Assembly: GCA_964463165.1 (NCBI GenBank)
Contig: CAYXBK010000008.1
Location: 1-64,000 of the forward strand
Source: UBA7236 sp964463165
GTDB taxonomy: Bacteria > Bacteroidota > Bacteroidia > Chitinophagales > BACL12
Length of the DNA: 64,000 bases
Direction of reading: 5' to 3'
Below, piece after piece: positions 9,253 through 17,863 of this stretch; the stretch's first letter is position 1; each line of letters starts with the position of its first letter. The position numbers and the translations under genes are program-made. The notes beneath the pieces were generated by a model. The model had not been told where the DNA came from and searched no databases. It saw only the letters and a list, made by a program, of their open reading frames with translations.

Positions 9253-9807
9253 ATGCCGTTTATTGATACACCCATACCGGGCCTGTTTATTTTTGAACCG
9301 AATGTATTTGAAGATGCAAGAGGTTATTTCTACGAGTCCTATAATGCAAATGTATTTGCAGAAAAACATTTGGAGGAAGGATTTGTGCAGGATAACCAAA
9401 GCAAATCTTCATACGGTGTGTTAAGGGGATTGCATTATCAGCTGAACCCCTTTTCACAGGCAAAACTTGTGCGGGTGATTTCCGGTGAAGTATTGGATGT
9501 GGCGGTGGATATCAGACAGGGCTCACCAACGTTCGGTAAACATTTTTCAATTGTACTATCCGCTGAAAATAAAAAGCAACTTTATATTCCTCGCGGATTT
9601 GCGCATGGATTTGTTGTGCTGAGCGAGACGGCTGAATTTTTTTATAAATGCGATAATTTTTATGCGAAAGATTTTGATGCCGGTATCAGATACAATGATC
9701 CGGAATTACATATTGACTGGAAAATAGATACATCAAAATTGATAGTCAGTGAAAAAGATGGAAATTTGCCTTCTTTTAAGGATGCAAAAAATAATTTCAC
9801 ATTTTAA
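9253..9807 (+). CDS. rfbC: dTDP-4-dehydrorhamnose 3,5-epimerase
   Basis: Third step of dTDP-L-rhamnose synthesis. It has 184 residues, the normal length for this cupin-fold family. Motifs include the catalytic His in RGLHYQ, QDNQSKSSYGVLRG upstream of it, and IPRGFAHGFVVLSE. The ATG follows the phosphatase stop with no gap. After it comes a 105-bp gap with a strong hairpin (9867-9899) before rfbD-cysQ. Confidence 0.95.
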   Translation: MPFIDTPIPGLFIFEPNVFEDARGYFYESYNANVFAEKHLEEGFVQDNQSKSSYGVLRGLHYQLNPFSQAKLVRVISGEVLDVAVDIRQGSPTFGKHFSIVLSAENKKQLYIPRGFAHGFVVLSETAEFFYKCDNFYAKDFDAGIRYNDPELHIDWKIDTSKLIVSEKDGNLPSFKDAKNNFTF

Positions 9808-9866
9808 TTCTCAGGCCGAACATAATTTTTGACAGCAATTCAATCAATATAGCATTTCAACAGCCG

Positions 9867-9899
9867 CGTTCGGGGTTAAAAACCTCCGAACGGGTTTTT
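9867..9899 (+). terminator. Intrinsic terminator or attenuator between rfbC and rfbD-cysQ
   Basis: The stem CGTTCGG (9867-9873) pairs with CCGAACG (9886-9892). An inner stem GGTT/AACC continues it with a three-base loop and one bulged T, and a T-rich tract GGGTTTTT follows to 9899. It sits inside the operon, 14 bp before the rfbD-cysQ start, so it would lower expression of the last gene relative to the others. Confidence 0.7.
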
Positions 9900-9912
9900 A
9901 ATCCGAAACAAA

Positions 9913-11556
9913 ATGAAAATACTCGTAACAGGAAGTAAAGGCCAGCTCGGAAATGAGATCAGGGATCTGTCGAAAAAACAGAGTGAACACAAATATGTTT
10001 TTGTTGATGTGGATGAACTGGATATTACGGATGCATCTGCCGTAAATTATTTTTTTAAAGAATATCTTTTTGAAATTTGTATTAATTGCGCAGCATATAC
10101 CGCAGTAGATAAGGCGGAATCTGATATGGAACTGGCGCATAAAATAAATGTCGCAGGTGTTGAAAATCTGGCAAACGCCTGTCAGAAAAATAATGCGGTA
10201 TTATTTCATATTTCCACCGATTTTGTTTTTGATGGTGATGCAAATTCACCGTATAAAATCGATCATCCCGTAAATCCGATCAGTGTATATGGTCAAACGA
10301 AAGCGGAAGGCGAATACAGGGCATTATCTCTCAATACAAAAACAATTTTAATCCGCACAAGCTGGGTATATAGTTTTTACGGAAATAATTTTGTGAAAAC
10401 AATGATCCGTCTCGGAAAAGAAAAAAAGGATTTAAATGTGGTGGATGATCAAACCGGGTGCCCTACCTATGCAGGAGATCTTGCAAATGTAATTTTTGAA
10501 TTTATCAAACAATTGGATCATGTGCCGTTTGGAATTTATCATTTTGCAAATAAAGGCATTACAACCTGGTGCGGGTTTGCAAAGGAAATAATGCAGCAAT
10601 ACGGATTGAATTGTACTGTTCACCCGATTACAACAGACCAATATCCAACACCTGCACGCCGCCCGAAATATTCGTTACTCGATGTTTCCGGAACGATCAG
10701 CACATTACAAATTGAAATACCCGATTGGAAACAATCGTTAAACCATGTTATTCAACTTTTAAAAAACAATGAAATGCTCGAACAAATTGATGTAAGAAAA
10801 ATTATTTCCATTGCGCAATCAGCAGGGAAGGAGATTATGCAGATCTATGATACGGATGATTTTGCAATAACGGATAAAAGTGATAATTCGCCGCTAACGA
10901 AGGCGGATAAAGCAGGAAATGCAGTGATTGTTGCAGCGCTGAAAGAAAATTACCCGCAGATCCCGATCATTTCTGAAGAAAATAAAATGATTGAATATGC
11001 AGACCGTAAGGACTGGGAATATTTCTGGCTGGTTGATCCATTGGACGGCACAAAAGAATTTATTAAAAAGAATGGTGAGTTTACCGTAAATATTGCTTTG
11101 ATAAGAAAAGGAAAACCTGTAATGGGTGTGGTTGGTATTCCGGCGCAGAATAAAATATATTATTCAGTTGAAGGAAAGGGCGCATTCCGCATTGATCCGG
11201 ATGGAACGGAAACGAAATTAATGGTGCATGCTCCAAAAGAAAATGAAATAGCTCTGATCGGAAGCCGTTCACATCCCTCACCGGAATTTGATGCCTATTT
11301 AAAAGATATGGAATCAAAATATGCAACAGTGCATTTTGTTCCGGCAGGCAGTTCTTTAAAATTCTGTCTGGTTGCAGAAGGGAAAGCAGACGTGTATCCG
11401 CGTTTGGGGCCAACGATGGAATGGGATACCGCTGCAGGACATGCAGTTGTTCTTGAAGCAGGTGCAAGAGTGAAAATTTATGGGCAGGAAAATGATCTGC
11501 AATACAATAAAGAAAATTTATTGAATCCGTTTTTTATTGTGGAGAAAGCAAATTGA
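9913..11556 (+). CDS. Fusion of dTDP-4-dehydrorhamnose reductase (RfbD) and 3'(2'),5'-bisphosphate nucleotidase (CysQ)
   Basis: One 547-residue frame holds two complete enzymes. Residues 1-287 are RfbD: NADP motif TGSKGQLG at 6-13, STDFVFDG, and the catalytic YGQTK. Residues 288-547 are CysQ: DNSPLTKADK, metal-binding SEE, VDPLDGTKEFIKKNGEF, GSSLKFCLVAEG, and WDTAAGHAV near the end. RfbD makes dTDP-L-rhamnose; CysQ dephosphorylates PAP or PAPS. CysQ aligns from its own Met288, so it looks like two formerly separate genes joined in frame. The junction contains A-AAA-AAC, discussed separately. It overlaps the convergent glycosyltransferase gene by 23 bp. Confidence 0.9.
   Translation: MKILVTGSKGQLGNEIRDLSKKQSEHKYVFVDVDELDITDASAVNYFFKEYLFEICINCAAYTAVDKAESDMELAHKINVAGVENLANACQKNNAVLFHISTDFVFDGDANSPYKIDHPVNPISVYGQTKAEGEYRALSLNTKTILIRTSWVYSFYGNNFVKTMIRLGKEKKDLNVVDDQTGCPTYAGDLANVIFEFIKQLDHVPFGIYHFANKGITTWCGFAKEIMQQYGLNCTVHPITTDQYPTPARRPKYSLLDVSGTISTLQIEIPDWKQSLNHVIQLLKNNEMLEQIDVRKIISIAQSAGKEIMQIYDTDDFAITDKSDNSPLTKADKAGNAVIVAALKENYPQIPIISEENKMIEYADRKDWEYFWLVDPLDGTKEFIKKNGEFTVNIALIRKGKPVMGVVGIPAQNKIYYSVEGKGAFRIDPDGTETKLMVHAPKENEIALIGSRSHPSPEFDAYLKDMESKYATVHFVPAGSSLKFCLVAEGKADVYPRLGPTMEWDTAAGHAVVLEAGARVKIYGQENDLQYNKENLLNPFFIVEKAN
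10761..10772 (+). other. A-AAA-AAC heptamer at the RfbD/CysQ junction, with a -1 frame stop
   Basis: Codons here read CTT TTA AAA AAC AAT GAA ATG. The heptamer A-AAA-AAC is at 10761-10767 in the phase needed for -1 slippage. A -1 shift would read CAA then TGA (10770-10772) and end the product as RfbD alone. An ATG for CysQ (10774) follows one base after that TGA. The same layout would also result from loss of one A in a two-gene ancestor. Frameshifting is not demonstrated. Confidence 0.4.
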
Positions 11557-13063
11557 TTTGCTTTTCACCGCCCCGGTATAGATAAAATTTTACCGTTTCA
11601 TGCTTCAGCATCGAATGCGTAAATTCTTTCTTTAATTCAAGGCTTGCTGCATCTAAATAATCCGGTATTGTATTTCCGGTTAATACGATTATTTCCGGCG
11701 CACTATGCAGGAGAGAATCGATTTTCAATTTCAGGATATCATCGCTTAAAATATTCTGCCAGAGGCAATAGGAACGTTGTGTGCCGGTTTCAATACTGAA
11801 ATAATTTCTTTTTGTATATGCGCTGATCGCAGGCCTGATTGTTTTATCCAGGATGAGTACAGGTACGTCATCACGATAATGTGTTTCCAAATAAACCGTT
11901 GCATTTTCCGATACCGAAAATTCTTTTTGCAGGTCGTTAATATAAAAGAACAATCCATTGAAAAACTGAAGCGTAAAAATAAATCCTGCTGCTATTTTTT
12001 CTCCGCTGCGCATCGTATTGCGTGAAATGAGAAAACAGATAACAAAAACGACAAAAAAGAAACCATAATAACGCACACCGCTTACAAGGGGTAAAAAATA
12101 ATTGCAGAAACTGTAGATGATAAAATAGCAGAGGAATAATGTGAGGGCAAATTTATTTCTGCGGAAAAGAAGGAGGGGTATGAGTATAGCAATAATTGAA
12201 ATTCCCGTTAACAACCAGTTTGAAAAGCCTGCTTCAAAAAAATAATTGCTGTTCTCCAAACCTGAACTGCCACCTGCAAAATCGGGAAAATAAAATATAC
12301 CTTTCAGGCAAACAGAGAGCGTTTTAAGAATTCTTGCACTGGATAATAAATCCGAATCATCGTAAGCCATAAATAAATAGGTATAGTGCCCGGGTGGTAT
12401 AATGGAAATGAGAGCAATTACAAATGCTAAAGTGTAAATCAGGCCTGCGATAATTAATCCTGATTTATTCTGGAAAAGGTAATTGCGGTCGTAAAAAAGC
12501 AACGCAACAATAAAAGCAAGTGAAAATAATAAGCCATACAAATGTGTTTGTGCAAGTATAGCCAATGCAATTCCAAGAGGGATCATTGCAATTGATTTCC
12601 TGTTATAGCCAATTCCGATTATGCACATCATAAGTGTTGCAAGCCCGTAATTTCTGCTGATGATATTATATTCATAAAAAATAAAGAAGCTGAATATAAT
12701 ACAGCATTTTTCCATTATTTTCAATTCTGTTCCGGCAATTAAATAAACCGTGCAACAGCTGATCAATATGTGCAGCATTTGCATATACAGTGGATCCTGT
12801 GAAAATCGTGTAATAAAAAATAATAGCAGGTTCCATAATAAAGGATGGCCTTCCATCCGGCAATTATAGATCAGGTTTGAAATGGAGTTACTGTCGCGTG
12901 CCAGAAGAAAATGCTGCGCTTCGTCGAGCCAAATCTCATGTCGAAAAATTCCAATCAGGCTCAGGCAGAAAAAAATCAGGGTAAAGGTCCATTCGGTTTT
13001 GTGGTTTACAAAAAATGCAGGAATAGATTTTATTTTTTGATTACTGTATATGTCTGCCTGCAT
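11534..13063 (-). CDS. GT-C-type membrane glycosyltransferase (ArnT/PMT-like)
   Basis: A 509-residue polytopic membrane protein with about ten hydrophobic segments. The first periplasmic loop carries HEIWLDEAQHF, matching the acidic catalytic motif of family 39/83-like GT-C enzymes that use polyprenyl-phosphate sugars, and the later motif RMEGHPLLWNLLLFF also fits this group. The acceptor and sugar cannot be read from sequence. It converges on the polysaccharide operon, overlapping rfbD-cysQ by 23 bp, so a role in surface glycan assembly is plausible but unproven. Confidence 0.78.
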   Translation of the reverse strand: MQADIYSNQKIKSIPAFFVNHKTEWTFTLIFFCLSLIGIFRHEIWLDEAQHFLLARDSNSISNLIYNCRMEGHPLLWNLLLFFITRFSQDPLYMQMLHILISCCTVYLIAGTELKIMEKCCIIFSFFIFYEYNIISRNYGLATLMMCIIGIGYNRKSIAMIPLGIALAILAQTHLYGLLFSLAFIVALLFYDRNYLFQNKSGLIIAGLIYTLAFVIALISIIPPGHYTYLFMAYDDSDLLSSARILKTLSVCLKGIFYFPDFAGGSSGLENSNYFFEAGFSNWLLTGISIIAILIPLLLFRRNKFALTLFLCYFIIYSFCNYFLPLVSGVRYYGFFFVVFVICFLISRNTMRSGEKIAAGFIFTLQFFNGLFFYINDLQKEFSVSENATVYLETHYRDDVPVLILDKTIRPAISAYTKRNYFSIETGTQRSYCLWQNILSDDILKLKIDSLLHSAPEIIVLTGNTIPDYLDAASLELKKEFTHSMLKHETVKFYLYRGGEKQINLLSPQ

Positions 13064-13266
13064 ATCTGTACTTCGAATCTGTTAATTTTTCAGCGGGAAA
13101 ATAATATAAGCGCATTGCACCGTGGATGCATATTGTGTTCGTCGGGAAAGGTAGAATTAGTATGTCATTTCTCCAAACAGCATGAAACCTCTTATGGTTG
13201 AACTTGATTTTCCTTTGTAAAGCGGATATTTCTTAATTTTCGCAGTAATTGAAAATCCAATCTAAT

Positions 13267-16230
13267 ATGAGAAAAGCCTTTGTAACAGCTGTTTTGGTAG
13301 CATTTGCAGCTAATATATTGTGGTCGCAGGTTGTTCCAACTTCAGCAAGCGACCGGACGGCAGGTCTTTCAAAAAGAAAGCAACTCGATGATATATCGCT
13401 GGTAAATCATGTCACATTCCGGAATATCGGCCCAACCATTATGAGCGGGCGAGTAACGGATATTGATGTGAATCCGAATGACCCGACAAAATTTTATGTT
13501 TCGTATGCAAGCGGGGGTTTATGGTATACAGAAAATAACGGGCAATCGTTTGTACCGATATTTGATAATCAGGATGTGATTACAATCGGTGATTTTGCAG
13601 TTGACTGGGAAAATAAAATAATATGGGTTGGAACCGGTGAAGTAAATTCTTCAAGATCAAGTTATGCAGGTAACGGAGTTTATAAATCATATGATAATGG
13701 CGCCACCTGGATTTATTGCGGTTTACCTGAATCACAACATATTGGAAGAATACAGATCAGCCCGAGTGATAAGAATACAATATTTGTTGCAGCCATGGGA
13801 CATTTATATTCTCCGAACAGAGACCGCGGTGTTTTTAAAACCACTGACGGCGGCCTCACCTGGAAGCAGACGCTCTATGTTGATTCAATTACCGGTGCCG
13901 TGGATCTGTTAATTGATCCGAATGTAAATTCGTTTCTGTACGCAACCACATGGACCCGCGAACGCAGTGCATGGAATTTTACGGAAAGCGGTAGCGGCAG
14001 CGGAATATATAAATCCATTGATGATGGAGAAACATGGGTATTGTTATCAGATTCTGCATCCGGATTTCCAAAAGGAAATGGTGTGGGAAGGATTGGAATT
14101 GCCGTTTCGAAGCAACATAATAATATTGTTTATGCCGTAGTGGATAATCAATTTCCAAAAGATGATATTGTTGAAGCAAAAAAAGATACTTCGGTTTTAA
14201 CGGTTGAAGAGCTGCGCAATATTCCGAAAGATTATTTCCTCGCAATCAATAATACAAAGCTCGATAAATTTCTTGCAGACAATAATTTTCCTAAAGAATA
14301 TAATGCAACACTGATCAAACAGAAAGTTGCATCAGATGAATTTAAGCCCACTGTATTGACTGATTATTTAAATGATGGCGGATATATATTTAATCTTCCG
14401 ATCAAAGGATGTGAAGTTTACAGGAGTAACGACGGTGGCACCACCTGGTATAAAACACATCAGGGTTATCTCGACGGAGCATTTTTTACATACGGATATT
14501 ATTTCTCCACAATAAAAGTGAGTCCGCAAAATGAAAATAAATTATTGATTTCAGCATTTAATACATTGCTGAGCGAAGACGCGGGTAAAACAATTAAAAA
14601 TATCGACGGAGCAAATGTGCATCCCGATCATCATGCAGCCTGGTTCGATCCGAAAAATGATAAACATATCATCATCGGAAACGACGGCGGCGTAAATATT
14701 ACGTACGACAATGGGGCAAATTGGTTTCTCGCAAATAATCCTGCCGTAGGACAATTTTATTCTGTTGCCGTTGATAATGCTACTCCTTATAATGTATATG
14801 GCGGTTTACAGGATAACGGAGTCTGGAGCGGCCCATCAAATTATACGCAAAATAATTACTGGCAATCGAGCGGACAATATCCTTACAAAGCAATTTATGG
14901 TGGTGACGGCATGCAGGTGCAGGTTGATACCCGGGATAATAATACAGTTTACACCGGATATCAATATGGTTTTTATGCCAGAGTAAATAAATCAACAGGA
15001 GAAGAAGAACTCAGTATCAGGCCGCGGCATAAATTGGGAGAAACACCTTTGCGGTTTAATTGGCAAACACCTATCTGGATCTCAAAATTCAATCAGGATA
15101 TTTTGTATTACGGATCGAATAAATTTCATCGGTCATTAAATAAGGGTGCAGATATGCAAACATTATCAGGCGATCTCACCTATGGTAAAAAAGAAGGCGA
15201 TGTTCCTTATGGAACTGTTACAACGATACATGAATCACCATTAAAATTCGGATTGCTTTATTGTGGAACTGATGATGGAAATGTGTGGGTCAGTAAAGAC
15301 GGCGGTTATACATGGACACTGATAAATGTTGCAATTAAAGAAGCAATTGCTCCTGCAAATCCGAAAACCAAAACACCACCCCAAACAATCAATAAAATAC
15401 CATCCGGATTATGGGTAAGCCGCGTTACCGCAAGTAAATATGAAGAAGGAACTGTTTATGTTTCTTTAAACGGCTATCGCTATGATAATTTCAATCCTTA
15501 TTTATTTGTCAGTAAAGATTATGGTGCAACCTGGTCGCAATTAGGGAAAGATCTTCCTTCCGAACCGATCAATGTTGTGAAAGAAGATTTGAGAAATAAG
15601 AATATTATTTATGTCGGCACGGATAACGGTTTATATATTTCATTAAACCGCGGCGCAAGTTTTATGTCGTTTAATGGCGGATTGCCAAGGGTTGCCGTGC
15701 ACGATATTGCAATTCAGGATCGTGAAAATGATATTGTGATCGGCACGCATGGCCGTAGTATATATATTGCCGATCTCGAACAGATACAGTCGCTTGATAC
15801 CATTATGCAGGAAGAAATATTTGTATACAATTTACCTGTTGTGCATTTTGATGAGAACTGGGGACACAGAGACGCAAGCTTTTATGAAGCTCAAGTGCCT
15901 TCTGTTTCATTCCCGGTATATATGAGAAGAGATTCATTAAGTACTTCCCGCAAGGTTACAATTACCATTGGCGATACAAAAGGAACTGTCCTACGGACAT
16001 TTACAGATACACTCGAGGCCGGTTTGAATTATATCAATTTTGATCTGAGTATTGATGATATCAATGCATCACCTTATAAATATGATTTAAGAACAGACGG
16101 CGGAAAATATGATCTGAAACAGGCAGATGATAAAAAATATTATTTAGTGCCCGGTACATACCCGATTAAATTTGACGTATCCGGTTTGAATGCTGTCTGG
16201 AAAAATTTTGTGGTGGAAGAACAGAAATAA
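13267..16230 (+). CDS. BNR-repeat/sortilin-like beta-propeller secreted protein
   Basis: The start is the ATG at 13267 (MRKAFVTAVL), followed by a signal peptide ending at LWSQ; the frame from the TTG at 13249 is less likely. It has 987 residues. Repeated blades carry Asp-box motifs (YKSYDNGATW, FKTTDGGLTW, YKSIDDGETW, YRSNDGGTTW, VSKDGGYTW, VSKDYGATW), the VPS10/sortilin-like architecture often annotated as glycosyl hydrolase in Bacteroidota. The C-terminus (about 880-987) is a beta-rich extension ending PGTYPIKFDVSGLNAVW and is not a T9SS sorting domain. The function is unknown, and enzymatic activity should not be assumed. Confidence 0.85.
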   Translation: MRKAFVTAVLVAFAANILWSQVVPTSASDRTAGLSKRKQLDDISLVNHVTFRNIGPTIMSGRVTDIDVNPNDPTKFYVSYASGGLWYTENNGQSFVPIFDNQDVITIGDFAVDWENKIIWVGTGEVNSSRSSYAGNGVYKSYDNGATWIYCGLPESQHIGRIQISPSDKNTIFVAAMGHLYSPNRDRGVFKTTDGGLTWKQTLYVDSITGAVDLLIDPNVNSFLYATTWTRERSAWNFTESGSGSGIYKSIDDGETWVLLSDSASGFPKGNGVGRIGIAVSKQHNNIVYAVVDNQFPKDDIVEAKKDTSVLTVEELRNIPKDYFLAINNTKLDKFLADNNFPKEYNATLIKQKVASDEFKPTVLTDYLNDGGYIFNLPIKGCEVYRSNDGGTTWYKTHQGYLDGAFFTYGYYFSTIKVSPQNENKLLISAFNTLLSEDAGKTIKNIDGANVHPDHHAAWFDPKNDKHIIIGNDGGVNITYDNGANWFLANNPAVGQFYSVAVDNATPYNVYGGLQDNGVWSGPSNYTQNNYWQSSGQYPYKAIYGGDGMQVQVDTRDNNTVYTGYQYGFYARVNKSTGEEELSIRPRHKLGETPLRFNWQTPIWISKFNQDILYYGSNKFHRSLNKGADMQTLSGDLTYGKKEGDVPYGTVTTIHESPLKFGLLYCGTDDGNVWVSKDGGYTWTLINVAIKEAIAPANPKTKTPPQTINKIPSGLWVSRVTASKYEEGTVYVSLNGYRYDNFNPYLFVSKDYGATWSQLGKDLPSEPINVVKEDLRNKNIIYVGTDNGLYISLNRGASFMSFNGGLPRVAVHDIAIQDRENDIVIGTHGRSIYIADLEQIQSLDTIMQEEIFVYNLPVVHFDENWGHRDASFYEAQVPSVSFPVYMRRDSLSTSRKVTITIGDTKGTVLRTFTDTLEAGLNYINFDLSIDDINASPYKYDLRTDGGKYDLKQADDKKYYLVPGTYPIKFDVSGLNAVWKNFVVEEQK

Positions 16231-16285
16231 CATCGTCAAGACTATACGGAGCAGGCAAGAGCATTCGTCAGAAACAAGAAATAAA

Positions 16286-16316
16286 AAAAGGCTGTTTCAA
16301 ATTGAAACAGCCTTTT
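16286..16316. terminator. Bidirectional intrinsic terminator
   Basis: The near-perfect inverted repeat AAAAGGCTGTTTCAA (16286-16300) / TTGAAACAGCCTTTT (16302-16316) has A-rich and T-rich flanks, so it can stop transcription both from the BNR gene (+) and from the T9SS gene (-) that converge here. Confidence 0.85.
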
Positions 16317-16333
16317 ATATTTTGTTTTGAATA

Positions 16334-17782
16334 TTATTTTACAACCGAGAATTGAACTGCATATTGTTTTGCATCAGTTGTAACTCTGGCAGAATAAATT
16401 CCGGCAGGTATTTCAGAAATATTGATGATTTCATTTATTGTTCCGTTATTGATCATGATCGGGTAATTCAACACCACCTGTCCATTCAGTCCAACGATAT
16501 TTAAAATACCATTTGTCGACGGATCTTCAGTTTGCATGCTGAGTGTGATCTGATCATTTGCAGGATTTGGATAAGCCAACAATGCACCTAATCCGATATT
16601 ATTTTGTGAACCTGCTTTGCATGAAGCAATTACGGTAACTGTTTCAGTTGTTCGTGTGCAACCAAAAACCGTTGTAATTGTGCAATAATAATCACCTTCT
16701 GTACTCACAGGCGTTTTATAATCTGTTTCACCATCAATTGGTAATCCGTTGCGATACCATTGCCATGCATATAATTCATCATAGCTTGCTTTTAATTTTA
16801 GGGAATCATCAAAGCAAAGGTCCAATCCTTCCGGATAGAAAATATTTGCAAATGGCATTTCATTTACTGCAACAGCTTGCACTGCAGACAGAGCAGAACA
16901 ATCACCATTTGATGCCCATAACTGATAATAACCCGGATTATATGCTGTATATGTATTTGTAAATACCGGAATAGGGTTACCGTTTTTATACCATTGGTAT
17001 GATTCATAACCTGCTGTTCCTGTTAAAACAACTGATTCGCCGTCACAGATATAAATATCACCTGTAGGTTCAATTGAAACTGCAACTTCATCAGATATAC
17101 CATTACAGTTTTCATCGATATCATTGCAAATTTCTTCCGCTCCCGGGTGAATATCGGGATTGGTATCATCGCAATCAATATATTCGCTGTAACCGTCTTC
17201 ATCGAGGTCAACCATATTGAGTGATCCGGTAACAATTAAATCAGTAATATTTAAACGGCCGTTGGTAACTACTGCACTGTAACCATACAATCTGATATAT
17301 AAAACATCATCAGCTGTAAAATCAGGACAATCCCATTCTGAAAATGTTACGGAACCATCAATACATGTTGCAATCGTAGGGGTGAAATCGAAACCGGCAT
17401 CCACCCATGTGGATCCAGAATCAATACTATATGCAAAGCGAACATAAATAGGCCCACCATCGGTGATGCGTAAATTAGCTGAAAACTTTTCGACATTTAC
17501 AGATACACCCGGATTCGGAGTGATTTTCAAAACAACACTTGAAAGGTCATCTGCAAATACTTCTTCCGTTGCAAACGATTTAGATGTGAATCCGATAGGG
17601 CATTCATCACCGGTTCCGTGTGCACCTTTTCTTCTGCGGAGTTTATCTGCAGTGAGGTTTGGGTCAACGTAATTTGCATAACCGTCAATGTTATTCGTGT
17701 AAACATAAAGTTGTGAGTAGATGTCTTGTGAACCAAGCAGCAAAAACATCGTGACAAGGCTTGAGTAGATGATTTTTTTCAT
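16334..17782 (-). CDS. T9SS-sorted protein with MopE-like metal-binding motif
   Basis: A 482-residue secreted protein with a signal peptide to about residue 23. Residues 195-230 hold a MopE-type Asp/Cys motif (DLDEDGYSEYIDCDD, then GAEEICNDIDENCNG), which usually binds calcium or metal. Two Ig-like repeats follow, with SYQWYKNGNPI and AWQWYRNGLPI. The C-terminal 80 residues form a type A T9SS sorting domain (AYPNPANDQ, then IPAGIYSARV). It is probably anchored on the cell surface or released. It lies 81 bp downstream of another T9SS gene on the same strand. Confidence 0.88.
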   Translation of the reverse strand: MKKIIYSSLVTMFLLLGSQDIYSQLYVYTNNIDGYANYVDPNLTADKLRRRKGAHGTGDECPIGFTSKSFATEEVFADDLSSVVLKITPNPGVSVNVEKFSANLRITDGGPIYVRFAYSIDSGSTWVDAGFDFTPTIATCIDGSVTFSEWDCPDFTADDVLYIRLYGYSAVVTNGRLNITDLIVTGSLNMVDLDEDGYSEYIDCDDTNPDIHPGAEEICNDIDENCNGISDEVAVSIEPTGDIYICDGESVVLTGTAGYESYQWYKNGNPIPVFTNTYTAYNPGYYQLWASNGDCSALSAVQAVAVNEMPFANIFYPEGLDLCFDDSLKLKASYDELYAWQWYRNGLPIDGETDYKTPVSTEGDYYCTITTVFGCTRTTETVTVIASCKAGSQNNIGLGALLAYPNPANDQITLSMQTEDPSTNGILNIVGLNGQVVLNYPIMINNGTINEIINISEIPAGIYSARVTTDAKQYAVQFSVVK

Positions 17783-17863
17783 AAAATAAGTTTGATTTGT
17801 GTAATTTAAATGGGTAAGGAGGTTTTCTTTGAATAAATAAAAGTGGCGAAAATTTATACTGTT

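Noticed and set aside
12911..13201. 96-codon plus-strand frame
   Set aside because: Mostly antisense to the GT-C glycosyltransferase, with no recognisable protein features.
13267..16230. Calling the BNR protein a glycosyl hydrolase or sialidase
   Set aside because: Asp-box repeats alone do not show catalysis, and no catalytic residues could be identified.
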